Of a DNA stretch of 37,555 bases, positions 21,716 through 29,957 are shown piece after piece. Position numbers and translations under genes: made by a program. The stretch lies in the IMG/VR virus record IMGVR_UViG_3300032431_000026, positions 1 to 37,555 of that record; one strand, written 5' to 3'. The notes beneath the pieces are model-generated. The model saw nothing but the letters and a program-made list of their open reading frames with translations. It had not been told where the DNA came from and did no database searches. The DNA is from a virus. The first letter of the stretch is position 1; every line of letters begins with the position of its first letter.

Positions 21716-22909
21716 TTAGGTAACACTATTCAGATCACCCCAAATAAACGCGGCTGGCTGCAAAACGGCCAACACCACACGGGCTTCAACCTTCCAGGTT
21801 ACGGTGTTGTTGTCGAAATTATCACCACGGTCATCGGTCGAAACGCTCAGGCCATCTGTCTGCCCGATCGTTACACGGTTCCAATCACCTACCAAAACCT
21901 TTCCTGCTGGAATGAAGGTAGTCTGAAAGACCGGTATTCCGAAGATGGAAATGGCACCTGTATTGCTCAACACAACACCCGGAGGTAATGTGTAGTCACC
22001 ACTTGTCGCTCCTTTGTTTACGAATATTTTGTAAACATCGGCGGGATTAATCACGATACCGCTTGCCTCGTAATTGGTTGTTCTCAGGTTGGTAACCCAT
22101 CCCATTATTTGCTCAATGTCTGATGTCGGTGCGCCCGGTATAATCCGGCTACCCGTAGCTGCGGCAGCTAATGATGCGTAAAATGTGCTGTCCTCTTGGA
22201 ACAGGTATTCACGGAGCATAAATGTCGGCATGAACCCCTGAAGATAGGGCAAATCCTGCATCATTTGTTTTGCAACCGGAGCCAAACCTGCAAGGTATTC
22301 GGCGTTAACCGTAATCATCTCAAACCTGGCATTTATAATGCTTTTCTTTTGCCCCGCCGTCTGAAAAGCTATTGCGCCCTCCGGAGTACGTTCCCGTGGA
22401 AACTGAAAAATACCGGTACCAAGTGGAGTGATGCGGACCAATGACCGGAAGTTAACCAGCCTGTTAGGAATCTGGTTTAATGTTAAGTCATAGGTAGTCA
22501 CTGCACTACCGGCCAACAGGTCATCAGCCACGGTCATTGTACCAACGGCTTTTAATGCACGGTGTACGCTTTGCGGCGTTCCAATGTTGAATTTCGTAAG
22601 TGTTTCCCCTTTGATGTTAGTTGCAATACCGTCAAAAAACAACTCTCCAACACCCTTTGTAAAATTGGGTTGGCCGATCTGTCCGGCTTTCTCATTCAAC
22701 GCCTTAACTGTTTTGTCAATATCGGCCAGACTTGCGGCCATCGGATCCACGGCAGCCTTGATCTGCAGTGCCGTGGCAGTATCGACCTGCTCTTTGGTCA
22801 TCATTCCGGCCTTCATGCCTTCAATGGCTTTGAGGACAATTGCGGTAGGATCACCGCCACCGCCTTCGGACGCTCCCGCATCCCTAAATTTTCTCCAAAA
22901 GATTTTCAT
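21716..22909 (-). CDS. HK97-type major capsid protein
   Basis: 397 residues following the protease gene. The first ~100 residues form a charged, helical scaffold-like delta domain (VDTATALQIKAAVDPM, LADIDKTVKALNEKAG). The body holds the HK97 fold, with a TTYDLTLNQIPNRLVNF stretch, IFQFPRERTPEGA (E-loop area), a long spine helix region ending FMLREYLFQEDSTFYA, and a C-terminal WKVEARVVLAVLQPAAF strand. The delta domain is presumably removed by the upstream protease. Closed by a strong terminator. Confidence 0.92.
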   Translation of the reverse strand: MKIFWRKFRDAGASEGGGGDPTAIVLKAIEGMKAGMMTKEQVDTATALQIKAAVDPMAASLADIDKTVKALNEKAGQIGQPNFTKGVGELFFDGIATNIKGETLTKFNIGTPQSVHRALKAVGTMTVADDLLAGSAVTTYDLTLNQIPNRLVNFRSLVRITPLGTGIFQFPRERTPEGAIAFQTAGQKKSIINARFEMITVNAEYLAGLAPVAKQMMQDLPYLQGFMPTFMLREYLFQEDSTFYASLAAAATGSRIIPGAPTSDIEQIMGWVTNLRTTNYEASGIVINPADVYKIFVNKGATSGDYTLPPGVVLSNTGAISIFGIPVFQTTFIPAGKVLVGDWNRVTIGQTDGLSVSTDDRGDNFDNNTVTWKVEARVVLAVLQPAAFIWGDLNSVT

Positions 22910-22924
22910 ATAATGTTTTTTAAT

Positions 22925-23614
22925 TTATAATGATAAATAGGCTAATACCAAACCCGCATCAATCTTGCTTACCGGCTCCTGTGCTTTCTCGGCGGCAGGT
23001 GTGGTTGTTTGTAGATCAACTAAAAGCTGGCTTAACTGCTTGACTTCAATAAGTAATAGTTCAATGGTTTCGTCTGTGGCATCGGTTGATTGACAAAATT
23101 TGTCAAGTGCCTTAATCCGCTTCTGCACGGCTTCGGGATCGGCAAATAATGACTTGATCCCGGTTAACGGTGTGTTCTGATTCATACCCCATGCCTGGAG
23201 GCTGCTACCCTCAAACATTTTAACCTCGGTGATGGTGCGAATGCCATCCTTTATAAATGACTTGCCGCGCGGTATCTGATAGCCGAAACTATGTTCCGTA
23301 ATGATACCGCTCTCAGCCATTAACAGGAAGTCCCGGCCCTGTGCGTGGGTACCCGATTTGCTTTCATAATAAAGGCCTGGTACATCTTCCTTTAATAGTC
23401 CTAACTTACCGACCACCTTTTGTATGTTATGGTCCAATAGGTGTTTAATTCTGGCAAAGTTTTCCGTAATGGTTTTGGTGAAGGCTCCCGGCATTATAAT
23501 GTCGTTCTCAGCATCAACGGTATTGAAGCTGGCAAAATATCCCGTCACAATACCCTGCTTCATGTCAATGTCTTTGAACGCAAGGCTTGTACTCTTGTAA
23601 TTGTAGATATTCAT
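22925..23614 (-). CDS. HK97-type prohead protease (S78-like)
   Basis: 229 residues from ATG 23614 (MNIYNYKS); open frame up to 23683 runs over promoter P2 and is unlikely to be coding. Motifs: GIVTGYFASFNTVDAENDIIMPGAF (21-45), His62 in LLDHN and Ser109 in EHSFGY as likely catalytic pair. C-terminal 70 residues are helical and may be scaffolding-like. It cleaves the capsid delta domain during maturation. 15 bases upstream of the capsid gene. Confidence 0.9.
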   Translation of the reverse strand: MNIYNYKSTSLAFKDIDMKQGIVTGYFASFNTVDAENDIIMPGAFTKTITENFARIKHLLDHNIQKVVGKLGLLKEDVPGLYYESKSGTHAQGRDFLLMAESGIITEHSFGYQIPRGKSFIKDGIRTITEVKMFEGSSLQAWGMNQNTPLTGIKSLFADPEAVQKRIKALDKFCQSTDATDETIELLLIEVKQLSQLLVDLQTTTPAAEKAQEPVSKIDAGLVLAYLSL

Positions 23615-23653
23615 AATTATAGATAGGTTTATATTTATTTTGGGTTTATTTTG

Positions 23654-23691
23654 AATAAACTTACTTTGTATTAGTTTATTCATTATCTTTG
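23654..23691 (+). promoter_or_regulatory. Promoter/operator module (P2)
   Basis: TATCTTTG at 23684-23691 (-7), TTTG at 23665, inverted repeat AATAAAC (23654-23660) and GTTTATT (23674-23680). The 40 bases from AATAAAC match P3 without gaps except in two short blocks. Drives the + strand island. Confidence 0.75.
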
Positions 23692-23702
23692 TGTAACAAT
23701 TG

Positions 23703-23728
23703 GCAGGTAGCCGGTTAAATCAAACGAA
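23703..23728 (+). promoter_or_regulatory. Shared 5' leader, type B
   Basis: GCAGGTAGC at 23703-23711 and AATCAAACGAA just before ATG. Both blocks also occur in the leader of the gene at 29958. Probably a translational element in a phylum that uses few Shine-Dalgarno sites. Confidence 0.45.
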
Positions 23729-24031
23729 ATGAAAAAAGTAAATGTATTTCAGAATTGTTGGTCATCCACCTCATATAATAATATGAGCATTGGTAACCAA
23801 ATTAAATGTTCAAGTGTATCCGCTGATGCAGATGGATACTTGAATTTAGAACTAAAGGTAGCGGGTACCACCCACGGAAAGCACACCTATTTTGAGGTGC
23901 CCCGCAGAAAAGTTCGTGGTTCTGTATTCCATAACGTAGAAATTGACCTTAGCCCAATGGATTACGGTATAGGGCAAATAGGCAGTGAAACCTATGAAGG
24001 TTACCCACAAAGTGAAGTAATCGTAAAGTAA
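23729..24031 (+). CDS. Moron island hypothetical protein, 100 aa
   Basis: MKKVNVFQ start 38 bases after the P2 -7 box. Soluble, beta-rich, Gly/Ser-rich (YNNMSIGNQIKCSS, GYLNLELKVAG, VPRRKVRGSVFHNVEIDL). No family recognised. It is the first gene of a + strand island set between the leftward protease and MuF genes; a hairpin at 24041-24066 separates it from the membrane protein gene. Confidence 0.72.
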   Translation: MKKVNVFQNCWSSTSYNNMSIGNQIKCSSVSADADGYLNLELKVAGTTHGKHTYFEVPRRKVRGSVFHNVEIDLSPMDYGIGQIGSETYEGYPQSEVIVK

Positions 24032-24040
24032 CCCTCCCCG

Positions 24041-24066
24041 GCGGCTCTGGATAAGGTCGGAGCCGC
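24041..24066 (+). other. Intercistronic GC-rich hairpin
   Basis: GCGGCTC / GAGCCGC, seven pairs, 12-base loop, no T tract. Sits between two moron-island genes; could stabilise or partly terminate the transcript. Confidence 0.45.
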
Positions 24067-24082
24067 TGTAAAACACAATACT

Positions 24083-24298
24083 ATGGAACTAAAAATATTT
24101 TTATTCTGGCTTGTATTTACGTTTGTAACGTGGGTAGCAACTAAAATACATTATTGGCTTTCAGATACCGGTCTGAATTGGAAGTATTTTAAAGAGGACA
24201 GTATTTTTGGTGCGTTGTATTATCTAAGTCTTTATTGCGGCTATGTATTGATACCCCTTTATTTAGTAATTAATATAGGCCTATGGTGGTTCTCTTAA
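24083..24298 (+). CDS. Small two-TM membrane protein of moron island
   Basis: 71 residues: first TM IFLFWLVFTFVTWVATKI, a short loop (SDTGLNWKYFKEDS), and a second TM region LYYLSLYCGYVLIPLYLVI ending INIGLWWFS. Small membrane proteins in moron positions often mediate superinfection exclusion; here that is a guess. Followed by the bidirectional terminator at 24346. Confidence 0.65.
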   Translation: MELKIFLFWLVFTFVTWVATKIHYWLSDTGLNWKYFKEDSIFGALYYLSLYCGYVLIPLYLVINIGLWWFS

Positions 24299-24345
24299 TC
24301 ACCGATGTAAATTCTCGGGGTGTCGTTGGGGTCTAGGTAATAAAA

Positions 24346-24372
24346 AACCCGGATGGTCAAAACATCCGGGTT
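24346..24372. terminator. Bidirectional intrinsic terminator
   Basis: AACCCGGATG / CATCCGGGTT, ten pairs, loop GTCAAAA. Six A lie upstream (24342-24347), giving a U tract to leftward transcripts from the MuF gene; TTCTT lies on the right side for rightward transcripts from the moron island. Confidence 0.82.
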
Positions 24373-24395
24373 CTTAAACTTATAATCCTTTTAAA

Positions 24396-24629
24396 ATGGA
24401 ACACAAATATACACTAAATAATATTAATAACATGAACGCAGATTGCAAAGGTGCATTACAACAAATAAACCAAAGCTGGAAGGCATTTACACACAACAAA
24501 CAACCAATGAGTAAGGCTCAGGTAAAAGCTGTTTTAGAGTATGCTATTAAAAAAGGATATGACCATACCGGTTTGTTGAGTTCAAAAGAAGTTAACGATA
24601 TTATTGACAAATTAGAATCAGATAACTAA
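24396..24629 (+). CDS. Hypothetical protein, 77 aa
   Basis: MEHKYTLN start with leader AAACTTATAATCC, shortly after the bidirectional terminator, so its promoter is unclear and may lie within or just after the hairpin. Helical, Lys/Asn-rich (QINQSWKAFTHNKQ, KAQVKAVLEYAIKKGY), ending in an acidic helix (NDIIDKLESDN). Its 3' end overlaps the convergent MuF gene by 4 bases. No family recognised. Confidence 0.68.
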   Translation: MEHKYTLNNINNMNADCKGALQQINQSWKAFTHNKQPMSKAQVKAVLEYAIKKGYDHTGLLSSKEVNDIIDKLESDN

Positions 24630-25408
24630 ACCCTCCGCCGTGCCGCAATAGTACAGCGGCAGTTACACACGTCCCCGGCTCCAGCTCCCTGTGATACATC
24701 ACCGGGAAACAGCAGCTTAGCATTGTTGCGGGGATCCGTAAACGGTACAAGGTAGGGAACAACAACGCCGTTAAGGTGGTAGTGGTCGCTCTTGTCATCA
24801 CCAACCGCTCCCCGTGTGCGTTTGTCCCTGGTACTTATCCAAACCACATCAGCAAGGTACGGCAGTCTGGCAATGGCTTCGTACTTAGCGAAGCCTAACG
24901 ACCGGTTCGTTTCCGTCCTGGCTATCAATGCCGCCCGTTTGCGCTCGGTACCGGCGTTCTCTATTTCATCTATAATCTGATTATATCCGTCCCCGGCTTC
25001 AATGCCATCGGTTATGAACTTCAATATCTGGCGTTTGGTTACGTCATTCATGTTGGTAATCATGTCGGGCCACCACAGGCTCAGCCAATCCTCTATGCTT
25101 TGAAACCACGGCACCGACAACTCCCCGAACCCTTTTTGTGCATCGTATAATTTACGGAACTTTTCACCCTCACGAGGTATTATCTGCTTATACAACCGCA
25201 TCAGGACCCGCTCGATTGCATCCGGTTTAACCAATAAGTTTATACCCACCATAGAAGCAAGAAGCCCGTTGGACCTGGCGGCAGTGGTGAACGCTCTGGT
25301 TTGCCGTCTTAAGGCCCGATAGATACGGCCACGCCAATATAATTCGTATGCTTCCTGCTCCCGCTTATGTTGCTGCAGGGCTTCGCGCTCAGCTTTGCGG
25401 AGTGTCAT
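24626..25408 (-). CDS. MuF-type head morphogenesis protein
   Basis: 260 residues. The C-terminal ~120 match Phage_Mu_F: ALIARTETNRSLGFAKYEA, then WISTRDKRTRGA, a SDHYHLNG block, LLFPGDVSQGAGAGD and the closing Cys-rich VCNCRCTI. The N-terminal half is helical and binds portal in homologues (SPP1 gp7 type). A minor head protein encoded after portal. The start overlaps the portal stop by 20 bases. No toxin domain is fused at the C-terminus. Confidence 0.88.
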   Translation of the reverse strand: MTLRKAEREALQQHKREQEAYELYWRGRIYRALRRQTRAFTTAARSNGLLASMVGINLLVKPDAIERVLMRLYKQIIPREGEKFRKLYDAQKGFGELSVPWFQSIEDWLSLWWPDMITNMNDVTKRQILKFITDGIEAGDGYNQIIDEIENAGTERKRAALIARTETNRSLGFAKYEAIARLPYLADVVWISTRDKRTRGAVGDDKSDHYHLNGVVVPYLVPFTDPRNNAKLLFPGDVSQGAGAGDVCNCRCTIAARRRV

Positions 25409-26741
25409 AATCTTCTGTTAGGGGTAAGTCGGCCATCATTGAATCACCTATTGGCGTTAATCCGGTTGGCAGGTAAACAATATCCATAGCGGGTTCCGGC
25501 AGGTCGTCATACTTGCTAAGCTGCCTTTTTTCGTTAGGCGTGATCCACCACATTAAAGCAGCCTGAGCAACTATCTTTTCCATGTCGCCTTGCATCTCCG
25601 GCAGAATACTGATGTCGAAATCTATGTAATACGACCCCGTATTTTCACCCATCATTGGCAGCAGCCATTGATTCAAAATATCCCGCTTGCTTGTAAGGTC
25701 ACCATACAAGCTATTGGTAACGACATACTTAACCGCTGCATCGGCGTTGTCATATTTGTTGTCACTACGAAGCAAAGCAGGTGGATAATTAAACAGGCTG
25801 GCTATCCTTTCATCCGTCATTTGCCGGCCCTTTAGCAGTTCCATATCAACACTGGTCAATCCTATATCGTGAAATTCAACCGGGAAGCTAAGCCCACCTA
25901 CCTTGCCTTTGTTCTCGCTACCGGTTAACCAGTTTTCTATAGCAGTTCTGAATTGACTTACTTGCGTTTCCCCGATTATTTCCTTCGGCGTCATTGCACC
26001 CCTGGCACCGCCATTCTGGTACATCTTCGCCATTTGCTTGGCGGCTTCATTACTGCCCTGCATATCGAGCAATCCGGCCCGTAATGGGCTTAATCCGTAC
26101 AGGTGGGATCCATCGGTTTGAAAGTCCGGGTTTATGTACTTCCAGATATAAACTTTATGCCGTTCAAGGGGATTAACTCCGGCGCCCATCGGACTAAAAC
26201 TAACCTTTGCGGCATCCATTAATGTCGCATCGGGTTCAAGGGTTAGCCACTGCGAAGGCAGAACGTGAAGGCTCAAAGGCTTTGTACCAACCAGCCCGGT
26301 ATTGGCGTAGATAGGTGCCAATCCCGTAGTTTTAAGGAATAATATAGCCATCTTCCAGAAGTCCGATTCGGTCTGGTAGGTGTTAGGTTTGTGCATTAAT
26401 TGGCTGATAGGATGGCTGTCGTCCATTTCATCCATAGCCGCAATTTTGGTAAGCATTGCGCCGGGATGATACGCCTTACCCGTCATTGTTTTATATTGCC
26501 TCAGCTTCTTTTCGTCTTTAACTTTATACAGGTAAAACGGAACCTGTACGAACTTATCCATAAGGGCAGTAATGATGCTATACACAGCGGCGTTACCATT
26601 GTAACCCTGCTTTATGTAGGTCATAGTTGCGTAGGGAACCATGCTGAAACCGGTACCCGTCCATATCAATTGAAACGGCAAAGGCTGACCCGTAGTTGGT
26701 GCAGCCTTTTTCTTGAATAAGTCACTAAATATATTAGACAT
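25389..26741 (-). CDS. HK97-type portal protein
   Basis: 450 residues. Features in order: AAVYSIITALMDKFVQVPFY near the N-terminus, HPISQLMHKPN, ILFLKTTGLAPIY, LHVLPSQWLTLEPD, LYGLSPLRAG with QMAKMYQNGGARG (the portal stem region), IASLFNYPPALLRSD, and a C-terminal EMQGDMEKI helix. Forms the dodecameric DNA channel at the head vertex. Directly between TerL (12-base gap) and MuF. Confidence 0.92.
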   Translation of the reverse strand: MSNIFSDLFKKKAAPTTGQPLPFQLIWTGTGFSMVPYATMTYIKQGYNGNAAVYSIITALMDKFVQVPFYLYKVKDEKKLRQYKTMTGKAYHPGAMLTKIAAMDEMDDSHPISQLMHKPNTYQTESDFWKMAILFLKTTGLAPIYANTGLVGTKPLSLHVLPSQWLTLEPDATLMDAAKVSFSPMGAGVNPLERHKVYIWKYINPDFQTDGSHLYGLSPLRAGLLDMQGSNEAAKQMAKMYQNGGARGAMTPKEIIGETQVSQFRTAIENWLTGSENKGKVGGLSFPVEFHDIGLTSVDMELLKGRQMTDERIASLFNYPPALLRSDNKYDNADAAVKYVVTNSLYGDLTSKRDILNQWLLPMMGENTGSYYIDFDISILPEMQGDMEKIVAQAALMWWITPNEKRQLSKYDDLPEPAMDIVYLPTGLTPIGDSMMADLPLTEDYDTPQS

Positions 26742-26753
26742 TAATGTATATGT

Positions 26754-27932
26754 TTACCATCCTGAATAAATAGCCCGTGGTTTACTGAAATATGTATGCT
26801 GACCATATCTCCAGGCATCCATTGCATCGTCATCCTCCTTCACGGGTTCCTCCAAAATATTATCGTTCTTATCCTTTTTCCATTTGTAGCCCTTTATCTC
26901 CCTGATTGTGTTGGTGCTACGTCTTGTAATAAATAGGGGATGGCTCTTGCAGGTTATAATCCCGTTCCAAACATCTTTGTTTGCGGGGTGAATATTCAAT
27001 CCGTTGCGGTGCAGTTCCTCGATACTGTCGGCTTCACTTGCATCGGCATAAATAAATGAATACCCTATGTTGTGGGTAAGAATAGCCGCTGTTAATTCGG
27101 GTTTAGTTTGTCCGCTTTGATATATTAATTCATCCAAATATATCGAGCCTTCATATATCTCTATTTTCATAAATACGTTAGGGTGAACGAATCCGAAGTC
27201 AAGGCCATAGACTACTTCACCCTTACCCGGCATTTCATCAATGTATTGGTAGCCTCTGTATATTATCTCCTCGCTCGCTCCCCTTAAACCTAATCCGTAC
27301 ACCTGCCACATAAAGGGATCGGGAAGTAGTTTGTAACTCTCTACTTTATCAATTGTTTTTTGTGTAAGGTTGCTTTGGTTGTTTTTATAGGTACTCTTTA
27401 TTTTCTTATTCTTTGGATCCTCAGCTAAATCATAAACGTAACTCGTGAACTCAGCGGGGTTCCAATCTAAGAACTCGCACATCGTTGTTCTCTGGCTTAA
27501 CTGATCGTATAGTGATTTCTTTATAAAGTTTGCCTCATTAATGTACAGAATATCACGACCGGGACCGTGTGCTTTTTCCGGGTCCTCCATGCCTATAAAC
27601 TTTATCAGGCTGCCGTTATTAAAGTTATAAACGAAGTCGGTTGCATTCCATTCATTGAGGTCCCATATTTGCCAATACTTCATGATCTTTTTGAAGTCAT
27701 ATAAGGCACCATCTTTAAGGTGAGGCATTGAACGGCTAACAATAGATATTTTTATACCGGGGTTCCATTCATCAGCAATATGTATGAGTAGTTGTATTAA
27801 GGAATATGTTTTACCGGATCGGGTTCCGCCTTCATTGCAAATAATTGGGTATCCTTCTTTAAATGCTTTTTTGTTAGCCAGATAAACGGGGGAAGCGACA
27901 AAATCAATCTCTAATCGGTTCGTCTCGTTCAT
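26754..27932 (-). CDS. terL: Large terminase subunit
   Basis: 392 residues from ATG 27932, which follows an AAAGGA site; a TTG at 27947 is less likely. Walker A GGTRSGKT (about 35-42), Walker B with catalytic Glu in DILYINEAN, adenine/coupling region FLDWNPAE. The C-terminal RNase H-like nuclease shows GLDFGF, ADASEAD and DDAMDAWRYG acidic residues. Terminase_3-type motor that cuts and packages DNA. The start overlaps the small terminase gene by 29 bases. Confidence 0.95.
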   Translation of the reverse strand: MNETNRLEIDFVASPVYLANKKAFKEGYPIICNEGGTRSGKTYSLIQLLIHIADEWNPGIKISIVSRSMPHLKDGALYDFKKIMKYWQIWDLNEWNATDFVYNFNNGSLIKFIGMEDPEKAHGPGRDILYINEANFIKKSLYDQLSQRTTMCEFLDWNPAEFTSYVYDLAEDPKNKKIKSTYKNNQSNLTQKTIDKVESYKLLPDPFMWQVYGLGLRGASEEIIYRGYQYIDEMPGKGEVVYGLDFGFVHPNVFMKIEIYEGSIYLDELIYQSGQTKPELTAAILTHNIGYSFIYADASEADSIEELHRNGLNIHPANKDVWNGIITCKSHPLFITRRSTNTIREIKGYKWKKDKNDNILEEPVKEDDDAMDAWRYGQHTYFSKPRAIYSGW

Positions 27933-28242
27933 CTGAATCCTTTTCAATTAAGAATACTTTTTTCATGTTGTGGTCTATCTTTTCAACAATCTTTCCATGT
28001 GCAGAATCCATCAACTCTTTGTATGCATTAACATCACCTGCACGGGCTTTCTTTATAAGTGCTAAGGTCATTATATCCTGCTGCTGTAGGGTTTCTTTTA
28101 GCCCCGTTATTGGGTTCTTTACACTTTCCATCACCTCCAGCCATTCCTTTACAATAGTTGCCCTACCACGGCTCCCCTTTGGCCTTCCGGCAGGGTTCCC
28201 GCTTTGTCCTGGTTCATACGATTTTAAATTTTCGTCATTCAT
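27904..28242 (-). CDS. terS: Small terminase subunit, DUF5681-type
   Basis: 112 residues. GQSGNPAGRPKGSRGR at 12-27 is the DUF5681 signature often found in proteins just upstream of TerL in Bacteroidota and other phages; the rest is helical (TLALIKKARAGDVNAYKELM), as in DNA-recognition subunits. It would bind the packaging initiation site. Location before TerL with overlap supports the call. Confidence 0.82.
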   Translation of the reverse strand: MNDENLKSYEPGQSGNPAGRPKGSRGRATIVKEWLEVMESVKNPITGLKETLQQQDIMTLALIKKARAGDVNAYKELMDSAHGKIVEKIDHNMKKVFLIEKDSDERDEPIRD

Positions 28243-28244
28243 TG

Positions 28245-29399
28245 TTAACTCATTGTTGATTCCATTACTTCCCCATTGCGCTTTATTACCAATGTCGGGT
28301 CAAGTGTTTTCATTCGGTTAACTATCACATCGCAGTACTTCGGGTCAAGTTCCATGCCGTAGCACTTGCGGTTTAATTGGTGGGAGGCGACCATTGTGGA
28401 GCCGGAGCCGAGGAATAAATCTAAAATTAAATCTTTTATTTCCGTAAAGTCTGGTATAGCATAAGATGCAAGTAAAACAGGCTTTTGTGTTGGGTGTAAA
28501 TAAGACGCCCCACTATCAATATTTATTTCCCAAATCGTTTTTTTTCTTTCCCCTTTTAATTTAGGTTTACCTGTTGAACAAAATAAAGCCATTTCGTAAT
28601 TATTCCCATAACTCGTTAAATCACCCATTCCCATTTTCCCTTTATCCCATATAATAGTATTTATATAAACGTCTTCAAACATTTCTCTCCATATTGGGTA
28701 CACTCGATGTGAAGTCCAAATATACCAAGATGAGTTTTCTTTTGAAAATAATAACAATACGGGTTTTATATCTAAAAAATCATCATCATTTTTTAATACA
28801 TCAAATTTTATATCTGATTTATTGCTTCTCCAATTTGATTGATAAGACACTCCATACGGCGGATCCGTAAACACCATATCCGCTTTATCCCCATTCATCA
28901 ACCTTGCCACCGTGTCACTACACGTACTATCCCCACACAACAACCGATGCTCCCCGATCTCGTAAAGGTCGCCCAATACCGTTATCGGTTCTGCAGGTGG
29001 GGTGCAATCGAAGTGGTCCTCTTCGGCTTCTAATACCTCGGCATCCCCTTCCAACTCCAAACCCCAACCCGACAATTCATCACGGTCCCAATCCGCTGCT
29101 AAGGCTTCCCAATCCCATGCCCCGGTATTGGCGTTCAACCTGATGTTTAGTTCCCTTTCATCTTCGGCACTAAGGTCAACAATAACGCAATCAACCTCTT
29201 TGTGACCTAACTTTTTTAACTCCCTTACCCGGAAATGGCCGCCTACAATAAAGCCGGTTTGTTTATTAAATATAATGGGCTCAACTACTCCGAACTTTTC
29301 AAGGCTGGCTTTTAGGTTGGCCTCCTGCTTTGCATCACTCAAACGTGGGTTGTAAGGTGCTGGCTTTAGTTCTGATATTTTTTTGTTTTCGATTACCAT
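28245..29399 (-). CDS. ParB-domain / DNA methyltransferase fusion
   Basis: 384 residues. Residues 1-110 form a ParB/Srx-like nuclease-fold domain (ELKPAPYNPR, FIVGGHFRVRELKKLG). Residues ~140-365 form a beta-class amino-methyltransferase with catalytic motif TDPPYG at 178-183 and SAM motif FLGSGST at 329-335, followed by CYGMELDP. Such fusions are widespread in phages and protect DNA from host restriction by N6-adenine or N4-cytosine methylation; the target sequence cannot be read here. Between the sigma-like gene (7-base overlap) and small terminase. Confidence 0.9.
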   Translation of the reverse strand: MVIENKKISELKPAPYNPRLSDAKQEANLKASLEKFGVVEPIIFNKQTGFIVGGHFRVRELKKLGHKEVDCVIVDLSAEDERELNIRLNANTGAWDWEALAADWDRDELSGWGLELEGDAEVLEAEEDHFDCTPPAEPITVLGDLYEIGEHRLLCGDSTCSDTVARLMNGDKADMVFTDPPYGVSYQSNWRSNKSDIKFDVLKNDDDFLDIKPVLLLFSKENSSWYIWTSHRVYPIWREMFEDVYINTIIWDKGKMGMGDLTSYGNNYEMALFCSTGKPKLKGERKKTIWEINIDSGASYLHPTQKPVLLASYAIPDFTEIKDLILDLFLGSGSTMVASHQLNRKCYGMELDPKYCDVIVNRMKTLDPTLVIKRNGEVMESTMS

Positions 29400-29824
29400 A
29401 ATAATAACGCTGTACTCTCCACCTTAACCTTTGGTTTGCGCTCCGGTAGCTTTGTGTAAAAGTAGTTTATAAAGTTGGTACCATACTTGCGTACCGCTTC
29501 ATCTTCCTCTTTTTGGTAGTTAATGTCGTGGTGATGTCTTACCGGTATGGCTTCCACGGGTTCAAAGGTCCTGCGGAACCTGGCAAAGAAGGTGCTTTTC
29601 TTGCTTCTTAATTGCATACATGCCATCCCATGAAACCAGGGCCATAGTTGATCCGCCGCGTGTAATGCCTCTATTTTTCCCGGTGTTTTGTCGTGTATGC
29701 GGTATATTTCAAGTATGCAATGGTGTAGGAGGTCGGCTTGTAGTTCGGCAGGTTGTTGCTTGCCGATGAACTCATTAACCCGTTTGTCTAGGTATAGCCA
29801 TTCTACAATCGCATGGATTTGCAT
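29393..29824 (-). CDS. Sigma-factor region 2-like small protein (tentative)
   Basis: 143 residues, first gene of the leftward late transcript. The middle (LQADLLHHCILEIYRI, IEALHAADQLWPWFHGMAC, STFFARFRRTFE) resembles sigma-70 region 2-like proteins I recall from Bacteroidota phages. A C-terminal basic tail follows (KLPERKPKVKVE). A role in late transcription or terminase regulation would fit the place, but the similarity is weak. Its ATG lies 6 bases after TACCTTTA, a near -7 box, so the mRNA might be leaderless. Confidence 0.6.
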   Translation of the reverse strand: MQIHAIVEWLYLDKRVNEFIGKQQPAELQADLLHHCILEIYRIHDKTPGKIEALHAADQLWPWFHGMACMQLRSKKSTFFARFRRTFEPVEAIPVRHHHDINYQKEEDEAVRKYGTNFINYFYTKLPERKPKVKVESTALLLW

Positions 29825-29874
29825 GGTTGTAAAGGTAAATACCTAATATGTTAAAGCCTTGTTAAGTTATAATA

Positions 29875-29919
29875 AATAAACTTTTAGTTTGTTTAATTCA
29901 AATAAAAGCTGTACATTTG
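29875..29919 (+). promoter_or_regulatory. Promoter P5 with inverted repeat
   Basis: -33 TTTG (29888-29891), 20-base spacer, -7 TACATTTG (29912-29919): a canonical Bacteroidota promoter. Inverted repeat AATAAAC (29875-29881) and GTTTAAT (29891-29897) overlaps the -33 box. Drives the + strand accessory operon. Confidence 0.75.
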
Positions 29920-29929
29920 TATTACAAAA

Positions 29930-29957
29930 GCAGGTAGCTTTTATCAATCAAACGAAA
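29930..29957 (+). promoter_or_regulatory. Shared 5' leader, type B
   Basis: GCAGGTAGC (29930-29938) and AATCAAACGAAA directly before the ATG, matching the leader of the moron gene at 23729 in both blocks and nearly in spacing. Confidence 0.45.

Noticed and set aside
23615-23683. N-terminal extension of the prohead protease
   Set aside because: It covers promoter P2 on the other strand and is Lys/Asn/Ile-rich low-complexity sequence; ATG 23614 fits the family length.
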